Source of the DNA: Eustoma russellianum
Taxonomy: Eukaryota > Streptophyta > Magnoliopsida > Gentianales > Gentianaceae
Length of the DNA: 64,000 nucleotides
Direction of reading: 5' to 3'
Assembly: GCA_036186865.1 (NCBI GenBank)
Contig: AP025042.1
Span: 14,459,893-14,523,892 of the forward strand
The notes beneath the pieces are model-generated. The model was not told the DNA's origin. It made no database searches and saw nothing but the letters and a program-made list of their open reading frames with translations. How positions within the stretch are numbered: position 1 is the first letter of the stretch; each line of letters begins with the position of its first letter. The position numbers and the translations under genes are program-made. Positions 12,441-24,532 of the stretch are shown piece after piece.

Positions 12441-12799
12441 CAGTAAATACAAATACGATAGTTGAATCTTTTCATGTGAAATTCAATGAGAATACTTATC
12501 TCAAAACAAATAAGAAAACACAAAAGTATGATTCAATATTGAATACTTTCATGACGACGATAATTTTTCTTTAGAACCCACAAACAATCTTCTAGAACCA
12601 ACTCCCCCTGAACATGAATTACATGAACCTTTAGAGGATATTGATCAAGAAAATCTTCAAATAGAAGAGGCAAATTTGAAAGATGTTCCAATACCATATT
12701 AAAATATACACACAAATGACATATTTGAAGAAGAAAAGAGTGAACCTAGTCAATCTAGTAATTGATGGCATATTAAAGACAAACATAAGCATACTAAGG

Positions 12800-13926
12800 A
12801 ATTGATAATAGGATGTTTAAATCAAGGGCTAAGAACTCAGAGAAATATCAACAAAGTTGATTTTGCCGAGTGGCATGCATTAGTTTCTCACTTAGAACCC
12901 AAAAATGTTAAAGAAGCTTTGGGTGATATTTTTTGGATGAATGCTATGGATGAAGAATTGAACCAGTTTGCTAGGAATGATGTATGAAATTTAGTATCAA
13001 AACCTGAGAATAAATCCATAATAGGTATAAGTGTGTGTTTAGAAACAAGATTAATGAAAAGGTGATATAGTACGTAATAAAGGTAGACTAGTCGCACAAA
13101 GATATAACCAACAATAAGGAATAGATTATGAGGAGACATTTGCACCTGTAACATGACTAGAAGCCATTAGACTAATATTAACCATTGCTAGTTTGGGTAG
13201 CATCAAACTATTTCAAATGGATGTTAAAAGTGCATTCTTAACTGGGTTTATACAAGAAGAAGTTTTTGTAAAACAAACCCCAAGTTTTGAAGACTTAAAA
13301 CATCCTAACCATGTAAACGAGGTCAAGAAAAATTTATGTAGCTTAAAACAACCTCCAAGAGCTTGGTACGATAGATTTGCGAACTTTCTCCTAACAAATA
13401 ATTATAGGAAAAGAACCATAGATAATACCCTATTTCTGAAAAGAAAAGAGAGTGATCTACTAATAGTACAAATCTATGTAGATGATATAATCTTTGGTTC
13501 AACCAATTCTACCTTAGTAAAAGACTTTGAAGATTGTATGAAATCTGAGTTTGAAATGTCTATGGTAGGAGAACTCAACTATTTCTTCGGATTACAAATA
13601 AAAAAACTACTAGAGGAATCCATATTAGTCAAATTAAGTACGTAAATGATATAATTAAGAAATTTGGATTCGAGGAGTTAAAACCTACCACTACCCCCAT
13701 GAGTGTTAGTACCAAATCAGACAAAGATGAGAATGAAAAACTATTTGATAACACACTATATAGTTATATGATTGGATTATTATTATACTTAACCGCATCA
13801 AGGCCAGATATAATGTTTAGTGTGTGCATGTGTGATACGTTTCAATATTGTTCTAAGGTGTCCTATTATAATGCGGTGAAAAAAATATTTAGGTATATTA
13901 AACACACACCTCAATTAGGACTTTGA
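12800..13926 (+). pseudogene. Copia-2 reverse transcriptase
   Basis: The order of blocks is HALVSHLEPKNVKEALGD (about 12870), FQMDVKSAFLTGFIQEEVFVKQ (about 13210), LCSLKQPPRAWYDRF, the catalytic IYVDDIIFGS (about 13475), ELNYFFGLQIK, and LTASRPDIMFSVCMC (about 13790). It matches Copia-3 closely and belongs to the SIRE-like group. Stops near 12985 and frame changes near 13030-13150 and 13640 break it. Confidence 0.9.
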
Positions 13927-14335
13927 TATGACAGAAGCTCTAAGTTAGAGTTATATGCCTATAATGATGCTGATTATGGTGGGTGTAAGATAGATAGAAA
14001 TTCCATTAGCAGAACGTGTGAATACATAGGAACCAACCTAATCTCTTGGTTTTCTAGGAAACAAGCTAGTGTATCCCTTTCTACCACCGAAGCTGAATAT
14101 ATATAGCCTTAAGCCTTTGTACCACACAAATACTTTGGTTAAAGCAAAAACTTAGTGATTTTGGTATTATAATGAATAAGATTCCAATTTTCTACGATAG
14201 CACGAGTGCGATCAATCTTCTCAGAATCCGGTACTTTATTCTAAAGAAAAACACGTAGAAGTTAAGTACCATTTCTTACCAAACCCCTGAGTCAAGCCAC
14301 TTTCGAAGCCTTACGAGACAAATTAGGAATGTTGT
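13927..14335 (+). pseudogene. Copia-2 RNase H
   Basis: After a stop at 13924 the frame continues with YNDADYGGCKIDRN, LISWFSRKQASVSLSTTEAEY and then IPIFYDSTSAINL with a frame change. The end, TKPLSQATFEALRDKLGM-like, is near 14330. The catalytic acidic residues are largely visible, but the frame is broken. There is no env-like ORF between here and the polypurine tract. Confidence 0.82.
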
Positions 14336-14560
14336 CCTATGACACTATAGCATGATTTTCTCTTTTGCATGATGTACAAAATAAAGAGGGATAGAGAAAT
14401 CATGATTTTATAAGGCATATACAAGTTAATTTTAGAGCGTAAGTTAAGGGGGAGAGAGCATATTAAGGGGAAGAACATGTCTAAAAACAATTAGTACAAT
14501 TGATGAGCAAACAATCGGTAAAGTATTTAAAATCATGTAAAGTTATTCTGAAAATCATCC

Positions 14561-14573
14561 AAAAAGGGGAGAA
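14561..14573 (+). promoter_or_regulatory. Copia-2 polypurine tract
   Basis: AAAAAGGGGAGAA lies directly before the 3' LTR start TGTTCAGAA. This is the normal site for plus-strand priming. Confidence 0.7.
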
Positions 14574-17181
14574 TGTTCAGAACGTCGAGAATAATGTAGA
14601 TATGTTTGAATAATTTTTAAAATCATGATTTTATACTAAGGAATGCCACCTTATATTATAAAAGTATCAAAAGTTGAAACAAATGAAAAAGTGGCATCGA
14701 TCTCTTAGGTTGAGACACATGGATCGATCGATCAGCCCTTCACGTGGATCGATCGATGTATACATCAGCCCCTCACATGGATCGATCGATGTACATCATC
14801 CTCTCACATTGATCGATCGATGTCAACTAGAATAAAAAATAAACCTCACTGTGAGACATCGATATCTCAACCGGAGATACATTGATCGATGAATATATCA
14901 ATCTTTAAAATTGAGATAGAATCGATCGATGTCAACAGATTTGTGAAAGATTTCTGCAACATATGACAAACCAATAATAATTATTGGCATACACATGATC
15001 TTCTTTTCATGTAATGAGTTTTTAAACATTCCATATACGTTTATCATGTTTCATTACTTGGATTTTATGTGTTTATAAGTTCATATATCACTAACTTGCC
15101 AAGGAAGTTATTACAACTTACCACAAGGGCAAATGAGTATGTTTGAGCTTTTTCAGGGTTATATTTCATGGAGAAAGCCCATATAAATGAAAGTACAAAG
15201 TTGGAGTATCTCTACACCTTTTTTTTGACATATTTGGTGCTAAGGGTATTTTGGTCATTTTGGTGCTCAAGGGCATTTTGGTCATTTACACAAATTTATT
15301 TTCTATATAATGCTAAAATGGTTTCCCTATGAAAGTCTCTTATACCATATTGATGACATTCATATTATTCTTTGTGATTCATGGACCTCATGTATATATT
15401 AACAATATATGTTATGGTTTTTGGTTTTCTTGGGTGTCTTACATTGTGACATTTATTTTGTTACATTATATGGTCATCATGATATTATGCTATACATATT
15501 TTGGGACTTCTCAATCATCATTTTGTTCAGAAATTCGGCTTAAATGGTTGAACAACAACCAGCACACTTGAAGGAGGGAAATGAGAAGTAATTGAGTCAA
15601 ATAGTGATATTTACTATGCAGCTGATTCTCACTATTATCCAACCATTATTATCTGATTTTCTACCCATTTTTGAAGATAAAAACGTTCATATATGTATAC
15701 GTGAGGTGGGCAAATCAAATTTTTATATATGAGCAAGAGTACATCACAAGATCAACCAAAACTCTCCTAGATGATATGTTGGAAAGGAGATGTATACTTG
15801 GCACCCAATATCGTATATATTTCGGTTTTTGGAGCTCAACACTTGCAAACTTGGTCAGCCTATATCCCAACCAAGTTGTTAAAGAGGTTGAGAAGATGGT
15901 GGAGAAAGAAGTGGTCATTCAAAAAAAAACTTTTGTGAAAATTCATGAAGAAAATTTCACCATTTAAAATGGTCCAACCACATGTCTTGAAGGTGCCAAC
16001 TAAGTAAGGTGGTGAGGTGGTCTTCCAATCAAATGAAGACAAGTAAGACTGATGATATGGAAGGTGAATTTGGGCATCCTAATCCACAAAGGGCTGCTCA
16101 CACCTATGAATAGAAGGGGAGTTGAAGAAGGAAGGCACAGCACTTGAAGCTATCTTCTTTCTTTCTTTCTTCTTTTTCTTCTCTCTTGTACTCTATATTT
16201 TCAGCTGGGGCTATAGATGTGTGAGTTGTTATTTTGCTGCATATACACCTCTTGTATTCTTAATAGTTGTAATTAATTGGTCATTCTATAAGGCTACATT
16301 AATAGGTGTTGAGGTGATTACATTTTTTGTGTTGTAAAGATGATGTGATCAAGTCTTGATTAAGGTTGGTGTATAACCCCAGAATTAAGTACTTTGAAAG
16401 TTGTAAGGTGCTCATACCATAGTGAAAATACAAGAAAAGGTATTCATTGGGACTGGAGTAGGTCACATTGACCGAACCGGGATAAATTCTTGGTGTTCTT
16501 GTCTTCTTTACTTTTCTGCCCATTTTTTGTTTATGTACTGAATTTCTAAAATCCGAGAAAATTAAAAAAATGTTTTTAAAAATCCTGATTTTTGGTGTCA
16601 ACCAACTTCAAACCGATAGTTTTCACTTTCAACAATCATTTGGTTTGAGTAAAGAAAAGTTAGTCAAACAGTCGTTGCAAGTTAGTTGCACAAATCTGTC
16701 AGCAAAACTGACATGTCTTTAAAGTTTTGTAATTCTGTATTATTTGACTAGGATAGTAAGTCAAGGCTTTTTGAAGACATAAACTAGACTTTCTAAGCTT
16801 TGTTTTGACATAAAGAACACATATTTTGAATAAGTATACACGAAGTTATAACTCTTTAAACTTGGATAACTTTTCTGTTATATTCTGAAAAATCTATGCA
16901 ACCTAAAGTTTTTAATTTGTTAAATAATCAAACGATTTTGGATTTTTCTCAAATTTGTACATAAGTTAGAAAACATCTTAAAATTTGTTTCTGAAAATTT
17001 TCAAAGATTTTGAAGTTTTACACAAAGAGAAACAATTTTTTAAAGACAGACTTTGATTCTGAGTTTTACAGAATCAGTCTTGAGGGGAGTTTTGAAAAGG
17101 GTCTAAATAGTGTGATTTCCGATGATCACTATTCACCTCTCTCCCTTCTATTGGTGTTTATTGCAGGTGTATGCTCCAACA
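14574..17181 (+). repeat. Copia-2 3' LTR (about 2.6 kb)
   Basis: The LTR runs from TGTTCAGAACG to TGCTCCAACA. The right end (ATTGCAGGTGTATGCTCCAACA region) matches in reverse the left end of the solo LTR at 47758. It also resembles the end of the Copia-3 LTRs (…TTGCAGGT..TACA). It carries GATCGATCGATGT repeats at 14718-14935 and the conserved GGAGTAGGT…ACCGAACC block at 16450-16480. No partner 5' LTR is visible. Confidence 0.72.
14718..14935. repeat. ATCGATCGATGT minisatellite in the Copia-2 LTR
   Basis: Four good units (GGATCGATCGATGT-like, separated by TACATCAGCCCCTCACAT-like spacers, period about 30-40 bp) are followed by two diverged ones. The core is a near-palindrome. The same motif recurs at 37018-37075, 38273-38545 and 49983-50235. 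Confidence 0.8.
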
Positions 17182-18464
17182 AGTTTTTGATTGTAGAATT
17201 TTGGAAAATTCTGCACTCCTTCAGGAGCAACGTATTTCATGAGACATCATGTGGATTTTTATTAAATATTGTATAAGCTTGATGAATGTCATATAAGTTT
17301 CGAGGGATTATTAAATATCGTATTGGTTTGTGAATCGCATGTAAGATATGAAAGGCTGCGAATACTGTGTAGGTTTCTTGGGACAATTGCAGAATATTTT
17401 ATTAGTCCTTAAGGATGCCTATATAACAACCGAGTATAGGAAGGAGCCCACTAGAATCAATCAATCAATCAATCGAACCCGGTATTTTTTAACGACGACA
17501 AAAGCTGTCGTTAGGGTCTGGGAAGAGTAAATGGCAGGCAAACAATACCTCTATCCCAAGGGATAAGAGAGTTGAAGGAGCCCACTAGAGTTGAAAATAA
17601 TAAGAAGATCAGAACTTCATAGAAGACAAAGATTAAATGGCAATGCCAGTACGTTGATGATGAATTACCGAATCACATTTAGCATCATCTTTGGCATGCA
17701 TCAACTGGCCTAATAAATTATTACCATAGACTAATCATAACTACATAAACTTCTAATAAGACATCAGACGTTAGAAAAAAAGCAACGTATAGTTGCACAA
17801 CTGAAATTCTTCCAGCACCGTCCCCCAGATCCACTTAGTATACAAATTTCCAGTCGAGATCTCTTTACAGAACACTCAAATAATGTAAGGAGATCAATGG
17901 AGAAATCAGCAGCAAGCCAAAATTTTGAGAGCGAACCACCAAATACCTCTGTACGAGGGAAACTACCGTCCAGGTACCATAAACATATCTCTACCACAAT
18001 ACTATATGTGTAGTAGTTGAAGACAAAAATATTCAGGTGCTACCACTATTGACCAACAATTATATTGGTCAGTACCTCGGTGATCCCCCAAACATGCGGC
18101 ACAAGTATAGGGATCAAATACATCATTCGGTTGGTTTGGGTCTACCTATAGGTGCAACTCAGACCATTTCATATTCTTCAAGTTGATTTCCTCTCAATTA
18201 TCTATAGATACCACATTGCCTAAAGGTGAGAGGATTTGGAATCTGAATTCTCATTTACGAACCTGTGAGCATTTCTAAGGTTTGGTTACTTTGAAATTCC
18301 ATACTGATTTTATAGTAGAGAGTTTTTCTAAAGTCAAGATTTAGGAACCTCTATACTTTGCAGGGATCATCCATGTTACAGTTTCATTCAACCATATACA
18401 TAGCCCAATTTCTAATTAATTTGTTCAAAAAGCTTCAAGTGATTAAAGTTACAGTCCAAGTTTA
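17182..18464. other. Intergenic sequence with SINE copy 2; no gene recognised
   Basis: This is the sequence between Copia-2 and Copia-4. Apart from the SINE at 17456-17573 I see no coding or repeat signal. It was joined to 25767 onwards before Copia-4 inserted, so the last bases may belong to the exon-like stretch at 25767-26050. Confidence 0.5.
17456..17573 (-). mobile_element. SINE copy 2, 5'-truncated, with 16-bp target duplication
   Basis: The copy is flanked by identical 16-bp direct repeats GAAGGAGCCCACTAGA (17440-17455 and 17574-17589), which is typical of LINE-dependent retroposition. The minus strand reads the TCTCTTATCCCTTGGGATAG segment, CCAGACCCTAACGACAGC, and a terminal (TTGA)n tail next to the left duplication. 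The upstream part present in other copies is missing. Confidence 0.85.
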
Positions 18465-19836
18465 TGTTGGAAACAATTAATCATGTACTAAGACGCAGTC
18501 GTTCAGTGTGTGCGTATGAAAACAGTAAACAGTAAACAAAACCCGGAGCAAGTCAAGGACTCTGTCTGTAAGACGTATTGCTCCGGTATACTGTGCCTAA
18601 CCGGCGTTAGCAACCATCTCCCAGGATACAACGGGTACCTGTTCAGTTGAGCGGCACTACTAAACTTGAACTACAGCGAACCTTCAAGTGTCCTGACTTC
18701 TCTTGCACGGGATGCAGAGAGTACGAGGATGAATGCGAAAGTGATGAATGCAGAGGATGAGTGTGAGTTCTGATTGCACACCCATCCTCTATTTATACAG
18801 AGGGATCGGTTGGAAATCAGTTTTCGCAGAAGGAATCATGCCCATCGGATCATAACCGTAGATTGACAAGAGCAGTCAGATTAAAACCTCCTGGCGGTTT
18901 TGGAAGGTTTAGATTACAACTGTTAGATGGAAAACCGAAATGCAGGATTAAACCCTGAGCGTTAGATGAAAACCACATTCGGTTGGGCAGTCAGGTCAGT
19001 TTGAATCTCAGCCGTTGGATCAAAGCTACCTTCTCCGCCACCATTAGATCAAAACCGTTTGATCTTATCACACATCGAAGGAGACCGTTCGAATAAGATT
19101 TAAAACATAAAAGTTCGATTTAAATCATAACAGAACGTTTAATTTTTATAGTCAAACTGAACGATTTAATTTAAACAACCGATCACAATCGATCGGTTGT
19201 TTTGATACTGGACCAGACCGCGCACGACCGCGCACATAGGAGAGCATTTGGGCCGCTGCGCAGCTAGGCCCGAAGCCTTTAGCTGTTTATAAAAAATAAT
19301 TAATCCAAAAGCCCAAATAAATTTTCTCCAAAAAGATAGGAACCGGCCTAGCCCATGAACCCACGAACCCACGAGCCACGAGCCACGAGCCCGAGCCCGA
19401 GCCCGAGCCGAGCCGGCCGGTCGGCGTGCTCGCATGTGACACTTTCTAGGTCTTCTCTCCGGTCAAAAACTTCTCATGCACCAAGGGCACAACTAAAGTG
19501 TCCATTCTAGCCATTTATAAGGTGGCTAAATATGTCCAAATGTGCAATGTGGTATTCCTCCATAAGGGTGATGTGGCCTCCTAAGAATAGGACACATCAC
19601 CCATTAAATCATATTTTCCATCTACTTTGAGCATTAATTTCTCATTCACCCGGTATCGTAATTGAGTGATTCCAAAGCCTAAAATTAACTAATCATTGTG
19701 TAGATAATTAAGGACCCATTAGTTTTTGATTTACATTAACAGAAACTAATCATAATTAAGCTCAAAGTATGTTGCTAAACCATGTCTTGCAACTTTCCTT
19801 AATGGGCCAAAGCCCAAACTTCGGATTTCTCCAACA
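18465..19836 (-). repeat. Copia-4 3' LTR
   Basis: The LTR runs TGTTGGAAAC…CTCCAACA in plus-strand coordinates. It is 1372 bp, longer than its partner because it keeps about 110 bp (about 19150-19270, GC-rich with GACCGCGCAC repeats) that the other LTR lacks. A TATA-like TATAAATAG (18789-18797, minus) and repeated CCGTTAGAT motifs are visible. Confidence 0.9.
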
Positions 19837-19850
19837 ATCCCCCACATGAA
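19837..19850 (-). promoter_or_regulatory. Copia-4 polypurine tract
   Basis: On the minus strand, CATGTGGGGGAT lies immediately before the 3' LTR. Its position fixes the orientation of the element. Confidence 0.75.
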
Positions 19851-20399
19851 TGAAAATTAATGCAAATGCAGATGTAGACTCTAAGGAGAAGTCAGACAAG
19901 AAAATATTGCATCAGAAGAGGTAGCTTCTGGCTTTGAACCTTTCATAGTGATATACCATTGGATTCACTCGGCTAATTAGTGGCTTGATGTCTTGTACCA
20001 GTCAGCCTTTTCTATGAACCTAGACAATGATACTCACACAATATTTCCTTTAACACCCTTTTGGTTCTCATGGTTTGTTTGTTTTGGCCATGAACAACCT
20101 GGTTTCAGAAAGTGTTTTAGAGAAATCTTGCCTCACAGAGTTCTCATAGAAGCAGCCCTACTTCACACTTACATAGGTGATTCCTATGAGGAGCATTCTG
20201 CCATACCCCACTTGATGTATCAAGATATAGGACATCATTAAAAGCCTTAGCTTACCCTAAATATTCTCTACAGACAGCACTCTTATGTAACAGAATGATT
20301 AAGTGCTAAACTAAAACTTCATAACTTAGTTGTCCCATTGAAGTAAGATTCTGGGATCTCCAGTCAACAAGGTTGGGTTACAATTACAAAGGTTCTTGC

Positions 20400-20869
20400 A
20401 TTATAGGCTTTAGTCCCATTCTGTTTGTCAATTTAGACATCTGATCTCTAGGCAAGCCTTTTGTAAGCGGATCCGCAAGATTATCCATTGATTTTATGTA
20501 ATCAATAGAAATCACGCCATTAGAGATCACTAGTTTAATTGTGTTATGTCTCCGACGTATGTGTCGTGACTTACCATTATAGATGCTGCTTTGAGCACGT
20601 CCTATAGATGACTGACTATCACAATGTATTCTAATAGGAGCGACTGGCTTAGGCCAGCATGGAACATCTTCTAGGAAATTTCAAATTCATTCAGCCTCTT
20701 CCCCAGCTTTGTCCAGTGCTATAAACTCAGCTTCCATGGTGGACCGAGCTATGCATGTTTGTTTCGTGGATTTCCATGACACAGCAGCACCACCAACAGT
20801 GAATAAGTATCCACTGGTGGACTTCGAGTCCTTACTGTCTGATATCCAATTTGCATCTCAGTATCCTTC
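20400..20869 (-). pseudogene. Copia-4 RNase H
   Basis: Read on the minus strand, this contains DANWISDSKSTSGYLFTV-like, SWKSTKQTCIARSTMEAE-like and IHCDSQSSIG-like segments, and ends with a LADPLTKGL-like motif near 20450. These are the conserved blocks of Copia RNase H. The frame is broken in several places. It follows RT directly and precedes the 3' LTR region. Confidence 0.8.
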
Positions 20870-21780
20870 TTATACTGCTGGATATCGTGTATAATGTAAC
20901 CCAAGGTTCATTGTGTATTTCAAGTACCTCATCACTCTATTTAGAGCTTTCCAATGATCATCACTTGGATTACTGGTAAACCTGCTCAATTTGCTTACTG
21001 AGCAAGCTAAGTTTGGTCTTTTACAATTTGTTGTGTACATCAGACTCCCGATTACCTGTGAATATTTTAATTGAGCTACAAGTTCGCTTTGGTTTTTCCT
21101 TAAGTGTATACTTAAGTCAAGTGGGGTCTTTATTGGTTTTGTTTCAAACATATTGAATCGTTTGAGAACAAATTCAATATAATGAGTTTGCGACATAACA
21201 AGACCATCAGCTATCCGAGAAATTTTAATTCCTAGAATAACATTGGCAACCCCCATGTCCTTCATATCGAAATTCCGTGTTAACATCTTCTTTGTATTCA
21301 AGATGATGTCACGAGTACTCCCATGATTAGCATGTCGTCTACATAGAGACATACTATCACATAGGCATTTGGTGTGCTCTTGATGTACAAACACTTGTCA
21401 CACTCTTTGATCCTGAAGCCGTTTGACATCATTACCTGATCAAACTTTAAATGCCATTGCGTGGGTGCTTGTTTAAGTCCGTACAAAGACTTAACAAGTC
21501 TACACACTTTCCTTTCTTGTCTTCATATAAATTTTTTCCTGTAACTCATCATTCAGAAAGGCAGTCTTCACATCCATTTGATGGATTTCCAAATCATAGA
21601 CTGCAGCATAGCCACTAGCATCCTTATGGAAGTGATCCTAGTCACTGGTGAGTAGGCGTCAAAGAAGTCAAATCCTTCTTTGTCTGTAGCCCTTGGCTAC
21701 CAACTTGGCCTTGTACTTGTCAATAGATCCATCTTCTTTCAGTTTTTTCCTAAAATTCACTTGCATCCGAGTGGTTTACT
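20870..21780 (-). pseudogene. Copia-4 reverse transcriptase
   Basis: The blocks are recognisable in minus-strand order: a FDFFDAYSPVTR-like region (about 21670), QMDVKTAFLNDELQ-like (about 21580), and CRLVKSLYGLKQAPTQWH (about 21500). The catalytic LYVDDMLIMG follows at about 21340. Then come MLTRNFDMKDMGVANVILGIKI (about 21270) and YSQVIGSLMYTTNCKRPNLAC (about 21020). Frame changes near 21520 and 21310 inactivate it. Confidence 0.9.
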
Positions 21781-21855
21781 TACTGGTGAAAGATCTACTA
21801 ACTCCCAAGTGTGATTTTGAAGAATGGAATCTCTCTCGCTATTCACTGCTTTTTT

Positions 21856-23166
21856 CTAGAAAGGAGCTTCTTGAGTTGTCATTGCGTCAGAGAAAGATCT
21901 TGGCTCGTTTTCCACCATGTAGGTTAGAAAATCTGGTCCAAAAGATGTCGGTATTTTGGCTCGTTTGCTTTGACGAGGTTCCTCAGTTTCTTGAGGGGTC
22001 GTCTCACGCACTCGCTTACTAGTGCTAGCTTCTTCACTGTTTTTGTCTTTCTTCGGAAAGACATTTTCAAAGAACACTACATTCCTAGACTCCATGACAA
22101 CATTTTTATGTATCTTGGGAACGTCCGATTTGTGCACTAAGAAACGATATGCAATACTGTTTGTTGCATAACCTATGAATAAGCAATCAATTGTTTTAGG
22201 CCCGATTCTCACTTGTCTTGGTTTAGGTACAACAACCTTCTCCAGACACCCCCGCACTTTCAAGTATTTGTAACTTGGCTTATAGCCTTTTCAAAGTTCA
22301 TATGGGGTTTTATCCATCTTTTTAGACGGAATCCTATTTAAAATGACGTTGGCGGAGAGAATTGCTTCCCCCACGAGTTCTGAGGTAAACCCGAACTTAT
22401 CAACATAGCATTCATCATTTCCTTCAGAGTATGGTTTTTGCGTTCTGCAATAACATTAGAGGTGAATATGGTGCAGTCATTTGATGAATAATGCCATGTT
22501 CTGAACAGAATTCATTAAAAGATGCGTCATATTCCCCGCCTCTATCACTTCGAATTGTTTTAATTCGTTTGCTAAGTTGATTCTCAACTTCATTCTTATA
22601 ATCTTTAAAAGCATCAATGGTCTCACCTTTGCTACTTAGCAGATAAAGATAACAACATCTAGTGCAATCGTCGATAAAAGTTACAAAGTACTTTTTACCT
22701 CCTCTTGTTTGCACAAACTTTAAATCACACAAGTCTGTATGAATTAAATCCAATGATTCAGTGTTTCATTCTGTTGAAGGAAATGGCGCTTTTGTCAATT
22801 TTGCTTCAACACATATTTGGTATTTTTTTTATTATTAAAGTCCAGTTTGGGTAATAAGTCAAGGTTAATCATTCGTTATATTGACTTGTAATTAACATGT
22901 CCCAAACAAAAATGACATAAACAAGAAGACTCAAGTATGTAAACAGAAGAGGAAACAATTTTATTAGCCTCAGTGGGCGCAACTTTCTTGGGTACAATCG
23001 TCATAACATTCAATTTAAACATGTTATCTATAAGGTACCCCTTTCCTAAAAATAAACCATTCTTAGAAAGCGTAAATTTGTTTGCCTCAAAAACAAGCAT
23101 GAAACCATGACTAACTAGTAATGCGCCAGATACCAAGTTCTTCCTGATGTCAGGAACATGCAACAC
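21856..23166 (-). pseudogene. Copia-4 integrase
   Basis: From right to left it reads the pre-integrase region (MLHVPDIRKNLVSG, FCLGHVNYKSI), then the catalytic core MDLIHTDLCDLK (about 22750), YFVTFIDDCTRCCY, and IRSDRGGEYDASF (about 22555). The C-terminal part has IDCLFIGYATNSIAYRF (about 22190) and the linker to RT. Frame changes near 22870, 22470 and 22290 break it, the last two around the expected third catalytic residue. Confidence 0.88.
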
Positions 23167-23259
23167 ATTTTGCAGGGTCAGCTCCCTTCCTGAGGTCAGT
23201 TTTAGAATCTCTTTGCCCGAACCTTTAATCTTCGAGCTGTCAGAGTTTCACATGAAGAG

Positions 23260-24381
23260 CTATTCATTATTTGTTGTGGGCACATAGTCACTGAACATTG
23301 CCCTATTGGCACATACATGTCGAGTGGCCCCTGTGTCCACCCACCACTCACGCGGATTCCCCACTGCGTTGCATTCAGTCACCACTGCACAGAGATTCAG
23401 ATCTTCCATTGCACCGACTAGATGCGCCTTTTCTTTGGTTTGACCTTGATCCTTCTTTCGCTTACGACAGTCACTGCGACGGTGCCCTGGTTTTCCACAG
23501 TTGTAACACTTACCTGTGAACTTCTTTGCAATCTCCTTGCCCTTGACGTTCACACCCAAAGTGTTATTCCTCTTTTTGTTCTTTGCCTCAGCAACATGAG
23601 CCTTGGCTTGACCAGACTGCATGGTTGGCTTCTTATCAGTACGACGATTGTCCTCCTCTATCCGAAGCAAGACAATCAAATCCTCCATCTTCATTTCCTT
23701 TTGTTTGTGCTTGAGATAGCTCTTAAATTCCCTCCACGAAGGAGGTAGCTTCTCAATCACAGCCGCAACTTGGAAAGATTCACTGAGCGTCATGTCCTAC
23801 TCTTCCATTTCAGAGACCAACATTTGTATTTCTTCAACATGCGAAATGACAGTTTTGGAATCTAGCATTTTATAGTCGAGAAATCTACCAACTATCAACT
23901 TTTTCGTGCCAGCATCTTCTGTACAATACTTTTTATCTAAAGCCGACCACAATGCTTTTGCAGTTTTATAAGTACAAAACACGCCATAGATAGTATTATC
24001 CAGGCAACTCAAAATGAGATTTAAACAACAGAAATTTGTGTACGCCCATGCTTCAGCACCCAAGGCATTCTGCATGTTCTGATTTTGATCCTCCACTTGT
24101 TCTACTACTGGTGAATCCTCGCTCAGCATCTTGGCCAATCCCAGCGCTGTGAGATAGAACAGCATCTTTTGCTGCCACCTCTTGAAGAAACTACGAGCAA
24201 ACTTTTCCGGCTTCTCCACGTGTACAGCTGTGGCAGCTGGATTCATGTGAAACCCTCCGCTTGGAGCCAGGGGAACTGTGTTATACGACACACCAGCAGC
24301 AACGTTGTTGGTCCCGTCAGGTGCAGACACGGAGTGTGTACCGTTAAAACCTTGAACAGAGTTCGTGCTTTCATTTTCCAT
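23260..24381 (-). pseudogene. Copia-4 gag and protease
   Basis: The start is the ATG at 24381 (MENESTNSVQGFNG), about 150 bp past the 5' LTR. The gag core is FKRWQQKMLFYLTALGLA (about 24185) and ALWSALDKKYCTEDAG (about 23950). A CCHC knuckle CYNCGKPGHRRSDCR lies near 23500, and the protease motif WWVDTGATRHVC near 23340. One in-frame TAG at 23797-23799 splits what is otherwise a single gag-protease frame, so this is among the best preserved parts of the element. Confidence 0.9.
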
Positions 24382-24517
24382 TCCTGTTTAGTTGATCAAA
24401 ACGTATAGATCAGAACAGTGTCGGATACAAGAAACAGGTAGAAACAGACTGCAAATCAGTATGGACACTGCTTTGCGTACTGAATTCGAAAACAGTACAG
24501 AAATTAATTGAATCGGA

Positions 24518-24530
24518 AATACGTCTTAAG
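24518..24530 (-). promoter_or_regulatory. Copia-4 primer-site region: complementary to its own LTR, no tRNA match
   Basis: Directly past the 5' LTR, where a primer site should begin with TGG, the minus strand reads AT then CTTAAGACGTATT. This 13-mer is the exact reverse complement of LTR sequence at 24633-24645. The initiator-Met match TGGTATCAGAGC is absent. What this means is inference; see findings. Confidence 0.45.
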
Positions 24531-24532
24531 AT

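Noticed and set aside
17764..17997. Minus-strand ORF of 77 codons (MVEICLWYLDGSFPRTE…)
   Set aside because: The composition is plausible but there is no recognisable motif, no splice context and no neighbour support.
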